This document shows, in pieces, positions 1 to 15,400 of a stretch of 57,416 bases of DNA. The notes beneath the pieces were generated by a model. The model saw only the letters and a program-made list of their open reading frames with translations, had not been told where the DNA came from and ran no database searches. A program made the position numbers and the translations under genes. How positions within the stretch are numbered: the stretch's first letter is position 1; the number at the start of each line of letters is the position of its first letter. The stretch is from an uncultured Opitutales bacterium (GTDB taxonomy: Bacteria; Verrucomicrobiota; Verrucomicrobiia; Opitutales; Seribacteraceae): contig CAJQKB010000062.1 of NCBI GenBank assembly GCA_905478775.1, forward strand, positions 1-57,416. The letters are read 5' to 3'.

Positions 1-1
1 A

Positions 2-460
2 AAGGTCGCTTCATTATCTTTTTGGATCAATCCTGAAAGTTCAGACTTTCACCTTTTTAGTTTCGATGGGATTGCCCCGGAATTGTCGCTTTCATTACGA
101 AAGCAGCGCCCACTTTTCTCGATGAGTGGTTTGAATCAACAATCTTTACCCGGTACTTCGGGAGATGAGTTTTGGGCGAATGGATATCTTCCATTAAATC
201 AATGGTCGCACCTTGTCTTCACTTACAGTTTAGAAAATCGGAGAGTTCGCTTTTACCTAAATGGAGCCTTTGATAGCGAAGCTAGTTTTGCCAATAGTCA
301 AATCTTTCCACTTGCTCAAGCTTTTCGACTCGGACCACAGGACGGTATTGAATCGAGCTTGACGGAAGGTAAAGTGGATGACTTTAGAATTTATCATGTT
401 GAATTAAGCACATCGGAAATCTCAGGGATTTATGGTGGGGGTAACGGAGATTTTTATAAT
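2..460 (+). other. LamG domain a1 (left edge cut by window)
   Basis: The frame reads SLSFWINPE before the first possible start codon, then NQWSHLVFTY, FYLNGAFD and DDFRIYHVEL, the usual strand order of a bacterial LamG/concanavalin A-like jelly roll. It closes with the linker GGGNGDF, which recurs after other LamG copies in this protein (near 7315, 28395 and 30645). Confidence 0.8.
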
Positions 461-3400
461 AGATCAATCGAATTCTCCTACGATTCGAATTTACAAATCC
501 CCAAGCCAGTCACCATTCGTTTCCTCGAGGATGGGTTTCCTGTTGAGTTAAACGCGACTGGTAGTGGCCAATTTACCAGTGCTGATCTATCCGTGACCAA
601 TGCGACTGAAACTAATCCTACCCCAGTCTGGCAGTCGGCGGGTGTCTATTTAATCCAACTCACCCCTTCGGATGATAATAGCACCAGTCCGATGGTAGTA
701 ACCATTACAGGCTCAGGAATAAGCACGAATCTATTTGAGCAAACTTTCCCCGATAAGACTGAAAGCATTCCGTATAATATTCAGGTTCCTCTTATACACT
801 CCCCTACTCTTTCGCGTTGGGCGGTTGGGCAATTTGGCAGTTTTTCTTTTCTTACCGAGCATGGGGTAACACTTTCCATATCAGGTGGACCCTCCTGGTT
901 AGATTTTAATTCAACTTCCGGAGTCCTTTCGGGTACTCCCACAGAAAGTAACAACACTACGATAACTCTGTCTGTGGAAAATCCCCATTCCACCGTGACT
1001 CAAAGCCATTTAATTGAAGTGTATGACCCGAATGCCTTTTCGGCTAAATTAGACTTAACTCCAGTGGGTGCCCTTGCGGGCGAGAACCCTAACAATTTAC
1101 CAGGTCTGGTACTCCAGTTGGATGCGATGGATTTAGCCGAAGCCAATGGCACAGCCCTTAGTTCGTGGTCAGATTCTTCAGGTGCGGGGCATCCACTTGA
1201 CCGGGTGCGTGGTGACCCCCGTGTTTTGATCAGTCAGGCGTTAAATGACAAAAAAGTAGTCCACTTCAATGGTTTGTCACAACTTTATTCAAGTTTTGAT
1301 TTTGGCTCATTACTCTCTGATTACACGGTTCTTTCTTTTATGCGACATACCGGTGGTCAAAATGAAACGGTAATCGGTTCGGTGGGTACGAATTGGGTAT
1401 TTGGACTGGGTGCAGGAAGTTCGTCTTATTGGAAAATGGGCTCGGTGATCACACAGGCGAGTTCTGCCGATCAGAATTGGCACCTTTTTGCCGGTACTTT
1501 TTCCAGCAATGGAGATGCGGTGTTGTGGAGGGACCAAGTTAAGGTCTTTGAGCAAAATACCACTATAAGCTCTGATTCAAAGCCCAAGTTTCTTGCTCTT
1601 GGTGGATCTCAGTCTAATGAGAAATTCTCCAATTCGGAAGTGGCCGAGGTTCTCCTTTATAACCGGGTTCTTTCGAATGCAGAGTTGAGCAATTTACAGA
1701 ATTACCTGAGGGTGAAATGGAATGGTGGAACTGTTGAGAACTTCCCGATGTTAGTCCGTCTTTCTTTGGCAAATCATCCCAGTTTTGACCTCAATTCATT
1801 TGCAGATCCAAGTACAGGTGGGGATCTTCGTTTTTATGATCAAGACAATACGGAATTAGTGTACGAGGTGGATGAATGGAATGCATCTGGTGAATCATTA
1901 GTTTGGGTTAAGGTTCCAAGTCTTAGTCCAAGCAGTAAAGTTTTTGCTTATTGGGGGAACGACGAAAATACAACCGTTCCATCCTACCGATCAGATGGAA
2001 GTCTCTGGAGTGGTTTCGATGGTGTTTGGCACATGGAAGATACAAATAATTCCTCCTCCAATTCAAGGACGGCTACCGGGAATGGAGGGGTAACTATTGG
2101 TGTGAGTTCAATAGTAGGAAGGGGTTCCTTGCTTGATGGTAATGATGACGACTTTTCAATCAATGGATACAATGGAATAACAGGGAATAATGCCCGATCG
2201 ATTTCTATGTGGTTAAAAAGTTCACAAGCGAGTGGTGGTTTGTTGAGTTGGGGAAGTGCAGGGAATTATTGGAATTTTGGATGGAATTCAACTGGGCCCA
2301 GAGTTGAGATTGCCGGAGGTGCTCATGAGCAGGGATTCTTTAACCTGTCGGATGATGAATGGCATTATGTTGCGGTCACTTTCTCTGGAGCGAGTTCTGA
2401 CCTTAATGAAACTCAAATCTTTGTGAATGGGAACTTAGTGGACGCACCGGCTTCCTCTACGAGCGGTACGATTAATACAGTGGCAGGAACGGCTCTCAAG
2501 ATTGGTTCTTTTTATGATGATACATCGCGAACTGCGGGTAGCCTGGATGAAGTTCGAGTCTCCACTGTGGCTCGTGGCGATGCTTGGATTAAACATTCAT
2601 ATCAGAATCAAAAAAGTTCCTCTTCATTCCTTTCCTATGATTTAAATTATTTAGTCGCTCCTGTGTTTTTATCGGATTTGAACATCACTGTGGTGAATGG
2701 TGAAGCGATGAATTACCAAATTCGGACTCAACCCCCAGCTACTTCTTATTCGATTACTGATACCTTACCATCGGGTTTAACTTTTAACTCTGCAACAGGA
2801 GTATTATCTGGAACGTCTACTGTTACAAATACACTTACCGTGACGGTCACTGCATCAAACGCCAAGGGAGATGCCAATGCCTCGCTTACAATTAATTCTC
2901 AAGGGGCTAAAACTGCACCCACCATTACTGCGGGAACTGTTGAGGAAGTGGGTGGTCGTACTGCAAAAATAAACGGTAATTTGACTGATACCGGCGGAGT
3001 TTCTAATACGGTAACTTTTTACTATGGACTAACGGACGGAAATCAAAGTCCAGGCAATTGGTCACTTTCCAGTTCGCTGGGTTCTTTTGATGAAGGCTTG
3101 GTTCCAGTTAATTTGTCTAATCTTGATAGTGGAGAGACTTACTATTATCGATTTGAAACCAATAATACGGAACATTCATCCTGGTCGGGAATAGGATCTT
3201 TCTCCACCCTCGCCTACGATCAGGGAACGATACGGTTTCATACAGGTACAAATGAAGAAGGGAGCTCTTCAGGGTTATTTTGGGATAAAAACGGAAGCGG
3301 TGAGATCAAGGTTATGGACGCAAACTTAACTAGTCAGAACTATATCGCCCCCGATGGTAGTGCTTGGATGTTGAGTAAGGCAACTTTTCATTTTACTTCC

Positions 3401-6400
3401 GATTTTTACCTCGGTCCGAATTTAAACCAGGTCATTCTCGAAGGGGTTAATTCACTTTCCATTGTTAGTGATGGTAATGTAAGTATTGGCAAAAGTTTGT
3501 CTGGTTCCCAAGTTCTTGGCTCGGCTCATGTTCCTGGTGGAACTCTGCAGGATGGACATGATGCCTACTATGCGGATGATCCCGCTAAGGGGGTTCGGGT
3601 GGGGCTCGGACGATTGGGAGGTTTTGGAGGAGCTCAGGGTCCTGGTAAGGGCTTGAGTTTAGGCGGCACTGGTGCCGGTGGACTTTCTGGTGGTGGTGGT
3701 TCTCATTCTGGCGAAGGAGGTCCGGGTGCGTCGGGGCCATCGGGGATTTCCTACGGATCAGGTGCCTTGGATGTTTTGATAGGCGGGTCAGGAGGAGGCA
3801 TGGGTAATCTTGGAGAAGCGGCAGCCGGTGGAGGAGCGATTGAAATAATTTCAGCCGGCGATTTGAAGATCCGACCTGGTGTTTTGATCGCAATGAACGG
3901 AGGTTCTGTGTTGGTTAATAAAAATCAGGGAGCCTATTTTTCGGGAGGTGCTGGATCGGGAGGTTCGGTTCGTTTGGTAGGAGCCAGTATTTCTAATCTT
4001 GGAGTTATTGAAGCGGAGGGAGGTGACGGTTCCGGTCAGGATTCACGGGAACCGGGAGCCCGTTTTTTGTCGAATGCCGGGGGTGCTGGTGGAGGCGGAC
4101 GGGTGGCATTTATCTCTGATGGCTTGATTCAACGCGGAACTGTTAAGGTAAACGGAGGAATTGGCAATGGTGACGGCTTTTCGGGTTTTTCTGGCTCCGT
4201 ATTTGAAGGAATTAAAACACTCTCATCGCCTGTCAATCTTGTCCTTACAGAGGGAACTTTAATTTTAGACACCGGAGGTGCATGGACACATACTTCTGGT
4301 TTGAAAGGAAATGGAATCATCCGTCGTAGTTATGTTGATGTAGTAGGCAAACGGTACGGTTTTGGGGTTTGTTCCTTCACATTTAACAATTTTTCGCTTG
4401 GTAATGGTGTAACCGTGGTAGTGCAAGGCGGGAATTCCCTGGAGTTAGTGGTAGAAGGAAATGCCACGATTAACACAACTATATCCCTGAACGGTCAGAG
4501 TGGATTACTGGGAACTTATTCTGGGCGGGCAGGTTCGGGAGGATGGTCATCCGGTCGTGGTCTTCGCAACACCGATTTATTTGCCAACATTCATTTTGCC
4601 CTTAATGGGCAAGGGCCTGGAGGCGGAAGAGGTTATGAGATTGGTAAGTCAAATGGTGGTGGAAGTTACGGAGGTGTTGGTTCAGGTGGCTTGAATGGTG
4701 GAGTTGCAGGAGTAGTGTACGGAGACGACTCTATTACCAACCTAATCGGTGGTTCTGGTGGTGGCCATTCGTTAACCGGTTCGGGAAATGCCGGCGGTGG
4801 TGGTGGAGCAGTAAGTTTTCAAGTAACTGGAAGTATTTTAATTGATTCAAACGGAACAATCTCGGTACGTGGTGGAGATGGACAGCCGAACGGAGATGGT
4901 TCAGGAGCGGCGGGGTCCGGAGGGGCGATACGGATAGAAGCGGCTTCAATTACAAATAACGGTTTACTCGACGCACGGGGTGGAGATGCTACTGGAAATT
5001 CTTCATTGGCTGGTGCGGGTGGTGGTGGAAGAATTTCTCTTCTTACCTCAGGCAGTTTAACCGAAGGAACGGTTCTTTTAACCGGGGGACAAAACAAATC
5101 TATTATTTCAAGCAACTACCGGGCCAGTGATTTAGTTGGCCATTGGACATTAGATGAGAATCAATCCACGACTATTGCCAGTAATGTTACGGGTAATGCT
5201 TTGCTCAATGGTACAATCGATGGCAATCCCCAGAGAGTTACCGGCGTGAAGGGAGGGGCGTTTGCATTTGATGGTAATGATGATCGAATTTTTGTGGGCA
5301 ATAATTCGGGGCTTGAACTTGGCCAGTACACCGTTTCACTCTGGATCTATCCGGAAAAGAATGATGAGGGCTTTACCGGAGTGTTTGGAAGGAGCGGAAG
5401 AAATTATGCGATTTGGCTTGGTGATTCGGACCATGCAACTCGCCCATTTATCCATCACCGATTTGGGGAAGCAGAGAATTCGAACGAAGGTGTGAGCAAC
5501 TTCAATCTAAGCGGATGGAACCGCTGGTATCATATTGCCTGTTCGAACGGCGGCATTGGGGGTGTGGCAAGAACTTATGTTGATGGTACTTTTATATCCG
5601 ATAATCAGCGTTACGAGCGACGGGTAATGGGCGATTTAATCCGAAACCAAACAGCCCCATTAAATATTGGGGTGGATCCGGTCAATCAAGGTTCGATCAA
5701 TCAGTATTTTTTAGGAAGAATGGATGATATTCGCCTTTACAATGTGCCCCTTGGTTCAGAGGATGTATTCCATCTTTATCGGGGAGATTCAGGGCTATTA
5801 GATTATCAAGCCCCCCGAAACGAAGCCCTTCGCGCCGGAACTGGGGTATTGGTCAAGATTACCTCCCCCGCCCTGCCCGCGATCGCACCCCCTTCCCTCA
5901 CCTACGGGAGCGAAATCATCAGTTTGGACTTAGGACAAGCAAGCGGGTTAACTTATTCAGTATCTGGATTACCCGCAGGAATTTCTAATCAAATTCTGTT
6001 TTCTCCTTCAGACATTCGAGGAGTGGCAGCCTGGTACCAAGCCGATGAAAACAACAGTTTTAGTTTATATTCAGATCTTTCTTATGAAAGAAATGATTCG
6101 GTTGCAGTTGCAGATCAGCTCGCCGCTTATTCGTTTAATGAGAGTAATCAAAGTCTAACTTTTGATGAATCCGGAAACGGACACCATGGAAGTTTTATCG
6201 GTGATATCTCCAGAATTTCGGCAAAGTTTAACGGTGGCCTTCACTTTGACGGTTTGAATGATGCGCTTGTTTTACCCAAGATCGAACACCTAGATAGTGG
6301 TTCTGCTTTTACAATTTCAATGTGGTTCAAGCGATCGAGTGATATTCAGGATAATCTGACCGCTCATTCAATTTCTAATGTCTTGTTCGCTCAGGCCAGT

Positions 6401-9400
6401 GCTGATTTTAATGATAATTTTGAACTGGGAACCACTGGGTCAGAGATCAAGCTTTATCTGGATAATGGTAGTGACCTTGTATATACGACTAATGATGCCA
6501 ATATTTCCAACAATACTTGGCACCACTTATCCGTTACTTATGGAGAAGGTCTCAATGTCTATCTAGATGGATCGCCCGCTTACATAAGTGGTTGGGCGAC
6601 CTCTCACTTGACTGGAGATAGCGATTCAGGAATTTCGAACACGCACACTTACACCTGTGCAGTCAATGTGAATGGAGCGACAAAAACAGTAAATGGAGTG
6701 CCGTTTACAGGTACTAATGCAACTTCGGGTACCAATTGGTCTATTACAAGTGGTTTTAATCTTACGCACAATAGTAATACCTCGACTGTAACTGGGCAGA
6801 TTGGTGATATTTTAGGTAATGGTTTTCGATTTAACGGAGATCCTCAAAAAATTAAAATTACTGGCTTAACACCGGGTGAGAATTACACCTTTGCCCTCTA
6901 CAGTCAGTCTTGGGGCGGGGGCGAGCGAAATTGCACATTAAGCAGTTCCGCCCTAGCTCAAACGATAATGGTAAATCAGGATCAATTCAATTCATCGGGG
7001 CAAGATGGTTTATTGGTTGAATGTTCTTACTGTGCCCCAGGAACCGAAGTTGAATTTACCATTGACCCTGTTGTCGGAAGTACTACTTGGCACTTGTATG
7101 CATTTAGTAATCGTGAAGGAAAAAGTGAGCTAATTACAAATACAACTGCATTTGCAACTAGCGGTCCGCTTGACTCCTCGTCAGACTCTCCAGTCTCGCT
7201 CGGACTGTCCAGACCGTATTCCGACCAGACAGGTGACTTTAACGGAAGTATAGACGAACTAAGAATTTTTAGCCGTGAATTGAACTCGAGTGAAGTAGCG
7301 ACTTTGTACAATGGCGGAAATGGAGATTTTAACGGTTCTACTCAAACCAAACAGGAGACGGGGAATATTCTTGCCTGGAATGATTTCTCCGGTAGTGAAA
7401 GACACGCCATTTCACCTAGCTATGTCACATCGCCTAGCAGGGTTGTGGATTTCCAGACTGGAAAAACGATGGTTTCCCTGGGTTTTGGAAAAACTCTTCA
7501 AATTGGGGGAGCCGTTTCGATGCCAATGACTGTGGTTATGGTGGGGCGTGAAAAAGGAAGTTTATTTGCCAACCGGGAATTATTTACCAATCAGGGTTGG
7601 CGTCTTGTAAATAACGGTAATTGGGTACTTAGAAGGTGGGACGATAATAATCCAAATATTGCCAGTTCCGCTCCCTCCAACCTTCTGACAATGGTGGGGT
7701 GGACATTTGACCGGTACGGCTACGAATTGCGGATTAACGGAACCACTGCTGGAACCAGCACATCTAATAATTGGCATCCCGATGTCTTTTTTGACCGAAT
7801 TAATTCTGAAAGCTCTCTCCTTATTGGAGACCTGTTTTTACTGCCCCGTCCACTGGAAGTGAACGAAAGAGAAAAATTGGAGGGTTATTTTTCCCATAAG
7901 TGGAATTTAAATGAACTTTTACCCTCTGGACATCCCTATCTCGGAGAACCTCCTGTTGGCGGTGAGGGATTAGTGCTCTCCGGTACACCTCAGTTGGCTG
8001 GCAGTTTTACTGTGAATATAAATGCTTCCAATCAATGGGGTTCAGTCGATCGAAATTTTACTTTGGAGGTCAACGCAACCGCACCTCAGATACAGACTCA
8101 GTCTGCACTTCAGGTCGGTTCAAGTTCCGCCAGGTTACAGGGAGACTTATTGGAGAATGGTGGAGAAGCGGTACAGATATCCTTTGAATACGGAACTGAC
8201 CTTGCCAACCTAGATCAAAACAGTACTCAGTTTGCTGTTTCAGATAAAGGAATTGCATCTCAACTACTTACCGGCTTGACCCCGGGGACGACTTATTTTT
8301 ATCGGGCCTGGGCGGCGAATACTGCCGGTACTTCAAACGGCAATTCAATTTCCAAGTTACCCCTGTTTGACTGGCCACTGCAAGGTATTACCGGTTCCAC
8401 AATTACTGACCTGACAGGTAGGGCAATGGGGACAGTGGGCGGAAATGCGGTAGCCTTTGTTGACCCGAGTCGGGGAAACACAGTTCGATTCGACGGACAG
8501 GACGATTATATAACTTTTGGCGATCTCGATGAAATGGATTCTCCTAATCAGTTTACTTTATCATTATGGTTTAAAAAAGAGCAGGACATTACCGGACAGC
8601 CTACGAATCATGGAATTGATAATGTTTTGGTCGCACAGTCGAGCAGTGCATCCAATGACAATTTCGAAATTGGTACTCAAGGCTCAATGGTTGAGGTTTA
8701 CATCGATTCCGGTTTAGATGGAGACCTGGATACGGCGGTAAGTGTGGAAGCAGGAATTTCTCTTAACAACTGGACTCACCTTGCCTTGGTGTACGGTTCC
8801 GAAATGAGTTTGTTTATCAATGGTGTGAAAATTACAACTTGGACCCAGTACAATGGTAAATTGGACAGTAGTGTAACCTCGCCATTATGCCTTGGTATTG
8901 CCCGACCCAATTCCAATCTTTGGGGTGAATTTAAGGGATTAATGCAAGATGTGAAAATTTATGATTCGGAGCTTTCTCCGATTGAGATCGCGATTCTTGC
9001 TGAACTTGGTTCATTTCAAAGTTTTACCACAGGCACTCAGTCTGCCCCCCCACTTGTTGAGGTAAGGCCTGCTTCGAATATCACTGAGAGCAATGCAACC
9101 ATTCATTATGAGCTCCTATCTTATGATGAAGCCCAACCCGAAATTATTATTTATTGGGGGCCGGTTGATCAGGGCGAAAACGAGGGGTTGTGGGAGAATA
9201 ATCAAAGTCTTGGACAGCAGGGAATTGGCGAAGGTAATGTTACGATCAGTGGTTTCCTTCCCGGTGATATGATTTACTACCGGGCCCGGGCAAAGGGGCC
9301 TACCTACGGTGACTGGTCTGATCAATTTGGTCAGCTGCGTATGGTGGACAAGCCCAGTGTGTCAATACTCTCCGCTAATCAATTGACTCTTACTTCGGCG

Positions 9401-12400
9401 ACCCTTCGTGGAAGAGTGGACGGTAATGGTGGGGTTTCTCAAACCGTGTTATTGTCAGAGCCCAAAGTCTCCAAGGATTTAATTGCTCATTGGAGGTTCG
9501 ATGAAGGATCGGGGCAGGAAGCGTATGATTCAACCGGTTTTACTCCTGCCGCTCAACTTTTTGATGGGGTTTCCTGGGTAGAAGGAATGGGAGGGCAATG
9601 GAAAAAAGCTCTTCGTTTTGATGGTAGTTCGCTTGCATACCTTAAAGCGGGTTCTTTCCGAATTGAGGGTGATATGAGTTTTTCAGGTTGGGCGTACAAG
9701 GAAAATCTTGGAATTTATCAGGGTGTATTTGACTTTGGTAATGGTACAGATGATCAAAATCTATTTTTCTCCAACCGGTGGAAAACAAGTGAAGCTGAAT
9801 GGACAATTCGTCGCGGTGCGAACACACGCAGCCTGTATGCAACTAATTTCTGGACACTTAACGAGTGGCAGCATGTGGTGGCTACGGTTAATGAGGCTGG
9901 GGTGATGAAACTGTACCGGAATGGTGAGCTTAAAGGATCCACTCTCGGGCATTTGCCAGCTTCGACCACCCGATCCAATCACTATGTAGGGAGGAATAGT
10001 CGAACAGATAGTGAATATTTTTACGGAATGATGGATGATTTGCGTGTATACGACCGTGCAATTAGTCCCGAAGAGGTCAGTCAAGTATACACTGGAGATC
10101 TTCAAGTTTATTCAGTCCTAGGGGGACAGAATCCGACCGTGACAATTTATTGGGGAGATGAGGACGCGGGACAGACCATAGATGTAAATTCATCCTCCAG
10201 TAGCAGTTGGGATGGGAGTGTAAACCTCGGAGTTCTACCCACGGGTGAATTTTCTACTCCACTCTCCGGATTAGCGGGTGGCAATACATATTTCTATCGT
10301 GTAACCGCTCGAAATGCAGCGGGAAGTACAGTTCTCAGTGAAGTGTCGAGTTTTTCAACTGGTTCCTTTGGATTTAAATCTGATTCATTTGCCCAGGGGC
10401 AACTTCTTCTGTGGCTTGACTCAACAGATATTAATGGGGACGGTAATCTTTCGAATGAACCTTTTGGTGGAAGAGTTGATAAATGGCGGGATAAGTCAGG
10501 TGCAAACCGACATGCGGGAAATGGGAATGGTCCTGAGCTTCGAATCAATAGTTGGAATTCGTTAACAACCTTAAAATTTGACGGCCAGAGTAATTACCTG
10601 AGAGTCTCTGATTCGAATGCTTTTAATCTAGGCGAAGATTTAACAATCTTCGTAGTGGCAAAAGGAGATACCCTCCAAGATTGGAGATCAATTCTTTCGA
10701 AAAGAGGTGAAGATAATGTGGGTTGGCAATTCCGAAAGGACAACACCGATTTTGCCACCTTTACTGTTCGTGGAACATCTGGAAATGACGGTGAGCGGGG
10801 AAGTACTCTTATTAATGGCGTTCCCCATGTTTGGTCGATGCGTAAGACTTCACTAAAACGAACTCAATGGGCGGACGGAAATCTAGAATATCATATTGAT
10901 GACAGGGGCTCAATTCCTGACACCAACAGTGATGTTGTAATAGCCGGACGGGATCAGGACGGTATTACTTCTCTCAGTGGGGTTGAGATTGGGGAAATTC
11001 TGGTCTACGATCAGGCGTTGAGTGACAGTGATGTTTCGAAAATGGAGGGACACTTAGCTCATAAATGGGGATTGCTCGCCAACATGCCGGGTGTTCATTC
11101 TTACAAATCAGAAACTCCTCAATTTGAAAACCGGCCTGAAATTTTGCTTAGTGACCGTTATTCAATCAAAAAAGATTCCAATTTGAGTATGCCGATGCAG
11201 GTAAATCGGGTAGCCAGTAACTTTCTTGCCAGCGGATTGCCCATCGGATTGGATATAAATTCTACCACGGGGTTGATATACGGTGTGCCCTCGGTAGCAG
11301 GTTCGTTTACTGCCCGCGTGGAAGCGTCCAATCAATCAGGTACATTCTCGAAAGATATTCTTTTCACGGTCACCGATTTTTCTGATTGGAAGTACTCCTC
11401 TTCTATAAGTTTCCCTGGTTACACAGGTTCCTCTCTCCTTAATGACTTCCCGGTTTATCTTGAATTGAATTCGTCGCTGTCTGGGTTCAGCTACGATCAA
11501 TTTGCTTCTCCATTTGGATACGACCTCCGTTTTTTGGGGAATAATGGATCCGAAGAGCTTTATTATGAACCGGTAATTTGGAACAAACAGGGAACTTCGG
11601 GTTTTTGGGTTCTTCTTTCCGCTTTTGATGAAAATAGCACGGTTCAGGCAATATGGGGTAATCCCAATGCCACCCAACAACCAAGCTATTGTAACAACGG
11701 AATTGTCTGGTCTAATTATAATGGAGTTTGGCATATGGATGGCACAGGGCTTAGTACTGTGAAGGAGTCCCGTGCGAGTGCTCATGCTACTCCTTACAAC
11801 TTTGAAACCCTTCGGGTACCAGGAGTAGTCGGTACTGCTCTTTCCTTTGATGGCGTAAATGATTATGTCGAACTACCCCTTTCGATTCACCCGCAATCGG
11901 ATGCCCGTCAACTTACTCTGTCTTTTTGGAGTTACGGTGGTTCCAATTTAAGTTCATCTTCAAGCACGACACTTCTTGAATCTGGATCCGCACAGGGACG
12001 TTCGCTTAACATTCATTTCCCAAATGCTTCCAGATTGCATTGGGATGCGGGAGGTCAGAACTCTTATGATAATACTAACCGGGAATTTTCTTCCTACAGT
12101 GGGCAATGGGATCATTGGGCATTTCAAAAGGATATAGATGAAGGGGTCATGTATGTATACCGAAATGGCCAACTTTGGCTTGATGGGTATAACCGAAGCC
12201 GTCCGTTTGACGGAGATGTGGAGAGTTTCCGTCTGGGTTCCAACCGATATGGCGGGTGGTACTGGAATGGATTATTAGACGAATTAAGAATTAGTTTTTC
12301 GATTGAATCTCCTGACTCCATACTTGCCTCCTATGAAAGTCAAAGACCTGGCGGGAATTTTTCTGCCATGCAACCAGTGATTGGCCCTCCCCTATTGATT

Positions 12401-15400
12401 AACGGACAAGTTGCGGAAGGATATGCCAACGATAGTAATCTTTCCTATCTTATTCAGGTTTTTCCCAGTGCGACGACTTTTTCTGCGGTTGGATTACCCG
12501 CGGGTATCTTATTAAATTCATCCACCGGCGAGCTTTCTGGAGTTCCATTGCAAGGTGGTACCTATAACATCACCGTTACAGCCTCTAATAATTCGGGGAA
12601 GGATCAGGGGATTTTGACTTTATCTATCGTGGAGAGGACAGGATTTACCCATCAGGTGGATTTTAATTGTTCCGCTTATTCAGGGACTACCCTGCAGGAT
12701 TTTCCCTTACTAATTCGCTTGGACCGCTCGGTCACGAACTTCAGTCTGAAGAGTTTTGCCTCCAATAATTGTAACGATCTTAGATTTTACGATCAACATG
12801 CACGTGAACTTGAATATGAAATTGATGAAATTAATGATGCTAATGGAAGCCTTTCAGTCTGGGTAAAGGCGAAGGAATTGAACTCGTCGACCTTCATCTC
12901 TGCGTATTGGGGGAATCCGACTCTTGCTCAATTCCCTCCAGTCTATTCGGGGGATGGTTCAACCTGGACCAATGGCTTCCGAGGCGTATGGCATATGCGG
13001 TCTTTCGAAGGAATTGAAGTGCTAACTGATTCGAGTGTTTATCGAAACCATGCTTATGATGATTATGGCATTGGAGATACCGGCATTGTGGGTAGTGGTC
13101 GAACATTATCGGGTGGAGTCGAGAAATTTTTACGGGTTCCATCCGCATTTTCTTTAGATGATTTACATGAGAAAAGTTTCACTTTTTCAACTTGGATAAA
13201 ATTGGATGAAGCACCTCCTTCAAAAGCAGAGGATTCTGTATATGCCAGTGGCTATCTAACCAATCCTAATGATACTTATTTTGATGATATTAATAACTTT
13301 TACACACTTACCCCGAGTGGTAGTCGAATTATGCAAACCGGACCAAGGCAGGGTCTCTATTTTGATGGGGATAACGACTTTAAGAACGGGGGGATTGGTA
13401 TTAACCGAAATGATAATTATCTCACTTTCTTTCAAGCTATTTTCACTCCCCAGGAAAGTGGTGACTACTTTTTCAGATGTGACCGCAAGGATGATTATTC
13501 CACGATCTGGCTGGATCTTGATCGGGATGGTACTTTTGAGAAAAATGGAGATCTCGGCGGTGAGAAATTAGGAGGGAATGGTAATTTTACATCTACCGCC
13601 TACCCTTTAATTTCAGGGAGTGATTATAAAATTGCAATTGCTCATGGCGAGGGTCGGGGAGGTTCAAGGATTAGGCCATGGATTAAAACACCCAGTGAAG
13701 ATTGGCAAATCATCGACCCGAGCAACCCCACACAAACGGGTATGTTTTCGGTAACCTTTGATGGTAATTTTACTAATGACATTAGCCCATACATCATTGC
13801 TAAACATGGTGTTGGCGAAAGAATTAGCCTGAGCGGAGGTAAAACGGCGGTTTTTCATGACCTGGTAGTTCAGGGCGAAATATCAGCTATCTCCCCGAGT
13901 TCCCTTTATAGTCTAAACTCGGCATGGAAACATGTGACGGTAAGCGTGGATCATCTATTAGGTGATATTAAAATATACGAAGATGGTAATTTGACTATTT
14001 CTTCCACTTTTACTGCGGGAGAATCCGCACATGCAATAAGCGGTCAGGACTGGTACTTCGGTCAAGGTTTAGTGCCCTCTTCGTTTGATGAAATGCGACT
14101 TGCGAATGTCGCTCGTTCCGCGGATTGGGTCCAAGCTTCCTACCTTAATCAGAATCCTACTTCTACGCTGCCCGTTATTTCAGCAGTCTCTGGTCTGCCC
14201 AGCTTTCGCTCACTTTCAACATTTAACTTACCCGCCGATCAACCTTTTAACCACTCAATATCGGTAACAGGATCACCACTTGTTTTTACTGCAGTTGGAT
14301 TACCCAGTGGAATTCTGCTTAGCTCGAATGATGGTAATTTGTCTGGTTCTCCTTCTGTGTCTGGTCAATTCACTTCCACGATCAGTGCCTTGTACCCGAA
14401 TGGTAACCGGGCAGATCAGCAATACCGTTTTACCATCTCTCCGAGCGCTCCGGATATTATTATTTCTATCCCTCAGGTTGTAAATTCAACTTCGCTCTCA
14501 ATCCCTTACGAAATGAATGCAACTGGAGGCGAAGACCCCATGCTTTATGTGGTTGCGGATACAATAGATCATGGCACCAATTTTTATGCGTGGTCCTATC
14601 GAAAGTCTCTCGGCAATAAGGGGCTAGGCTCTGGTACCGCAATCTTAGGTGGATTAGAACCCAACCAAAGCTATTATGTGCGATTATATGCTGAGAATTC
14701 GGCAGGTTATGACTGGACAGGGAAAGAATTCTTAATTCGCACACAGCCCAATAAGGAACACCTGCCCACGTCCCTTGCAATGTGGCTTGATGCGGCCGAC
14801 TTGGCGGGCAACGGAAGCAATACTGTAGAGGGTTTTACTGTGTCGACCTGGAATGATAAATCTGGGAAAGATCGTGATATGGCCAACCCCGTCGGTAACC
14901 CGACCATAAAACTTGAAGGTCATGGAGGGAAGCCGGTAGTTGATTTTGATGGTAAATCGCAGATGCGGACCAATTACAACTTTAGCGGTACCGATTTGAA
15001 TTTATGGAGAAATGGTGGCTATTCAGTTTTTGGAGTATCTCGTTACACTGGCGGAGATAATGAACGTGTGATCAGTTCGAGCGGACATAATTGGCTTTTA
15101 GGACATCATGGTAATCAAATTGGAAGATATTTTTTTAATGGATGGGTCGATCAAGGATTTGCCTCCGATACCAATTTCCATATTTTTGAAACCCTCCATG
15201 AGGGGCGTACTGTGAATACAAATCCCTCTGCATCAGTCTGGACAGACGGAATTGAGGGTTCTTACCGAAGCGGGGGGAAGCAGGGTTCTAGCAACTGGGA
15301 TTTTTATCCAGGGCAACTTTCGTTCGGGGCATTCGATAATTTGCGTGAAGCTTCCAAATGTCAAGTTGCAGAATTCATTATGCTGGAGGGTCTTATTAAT

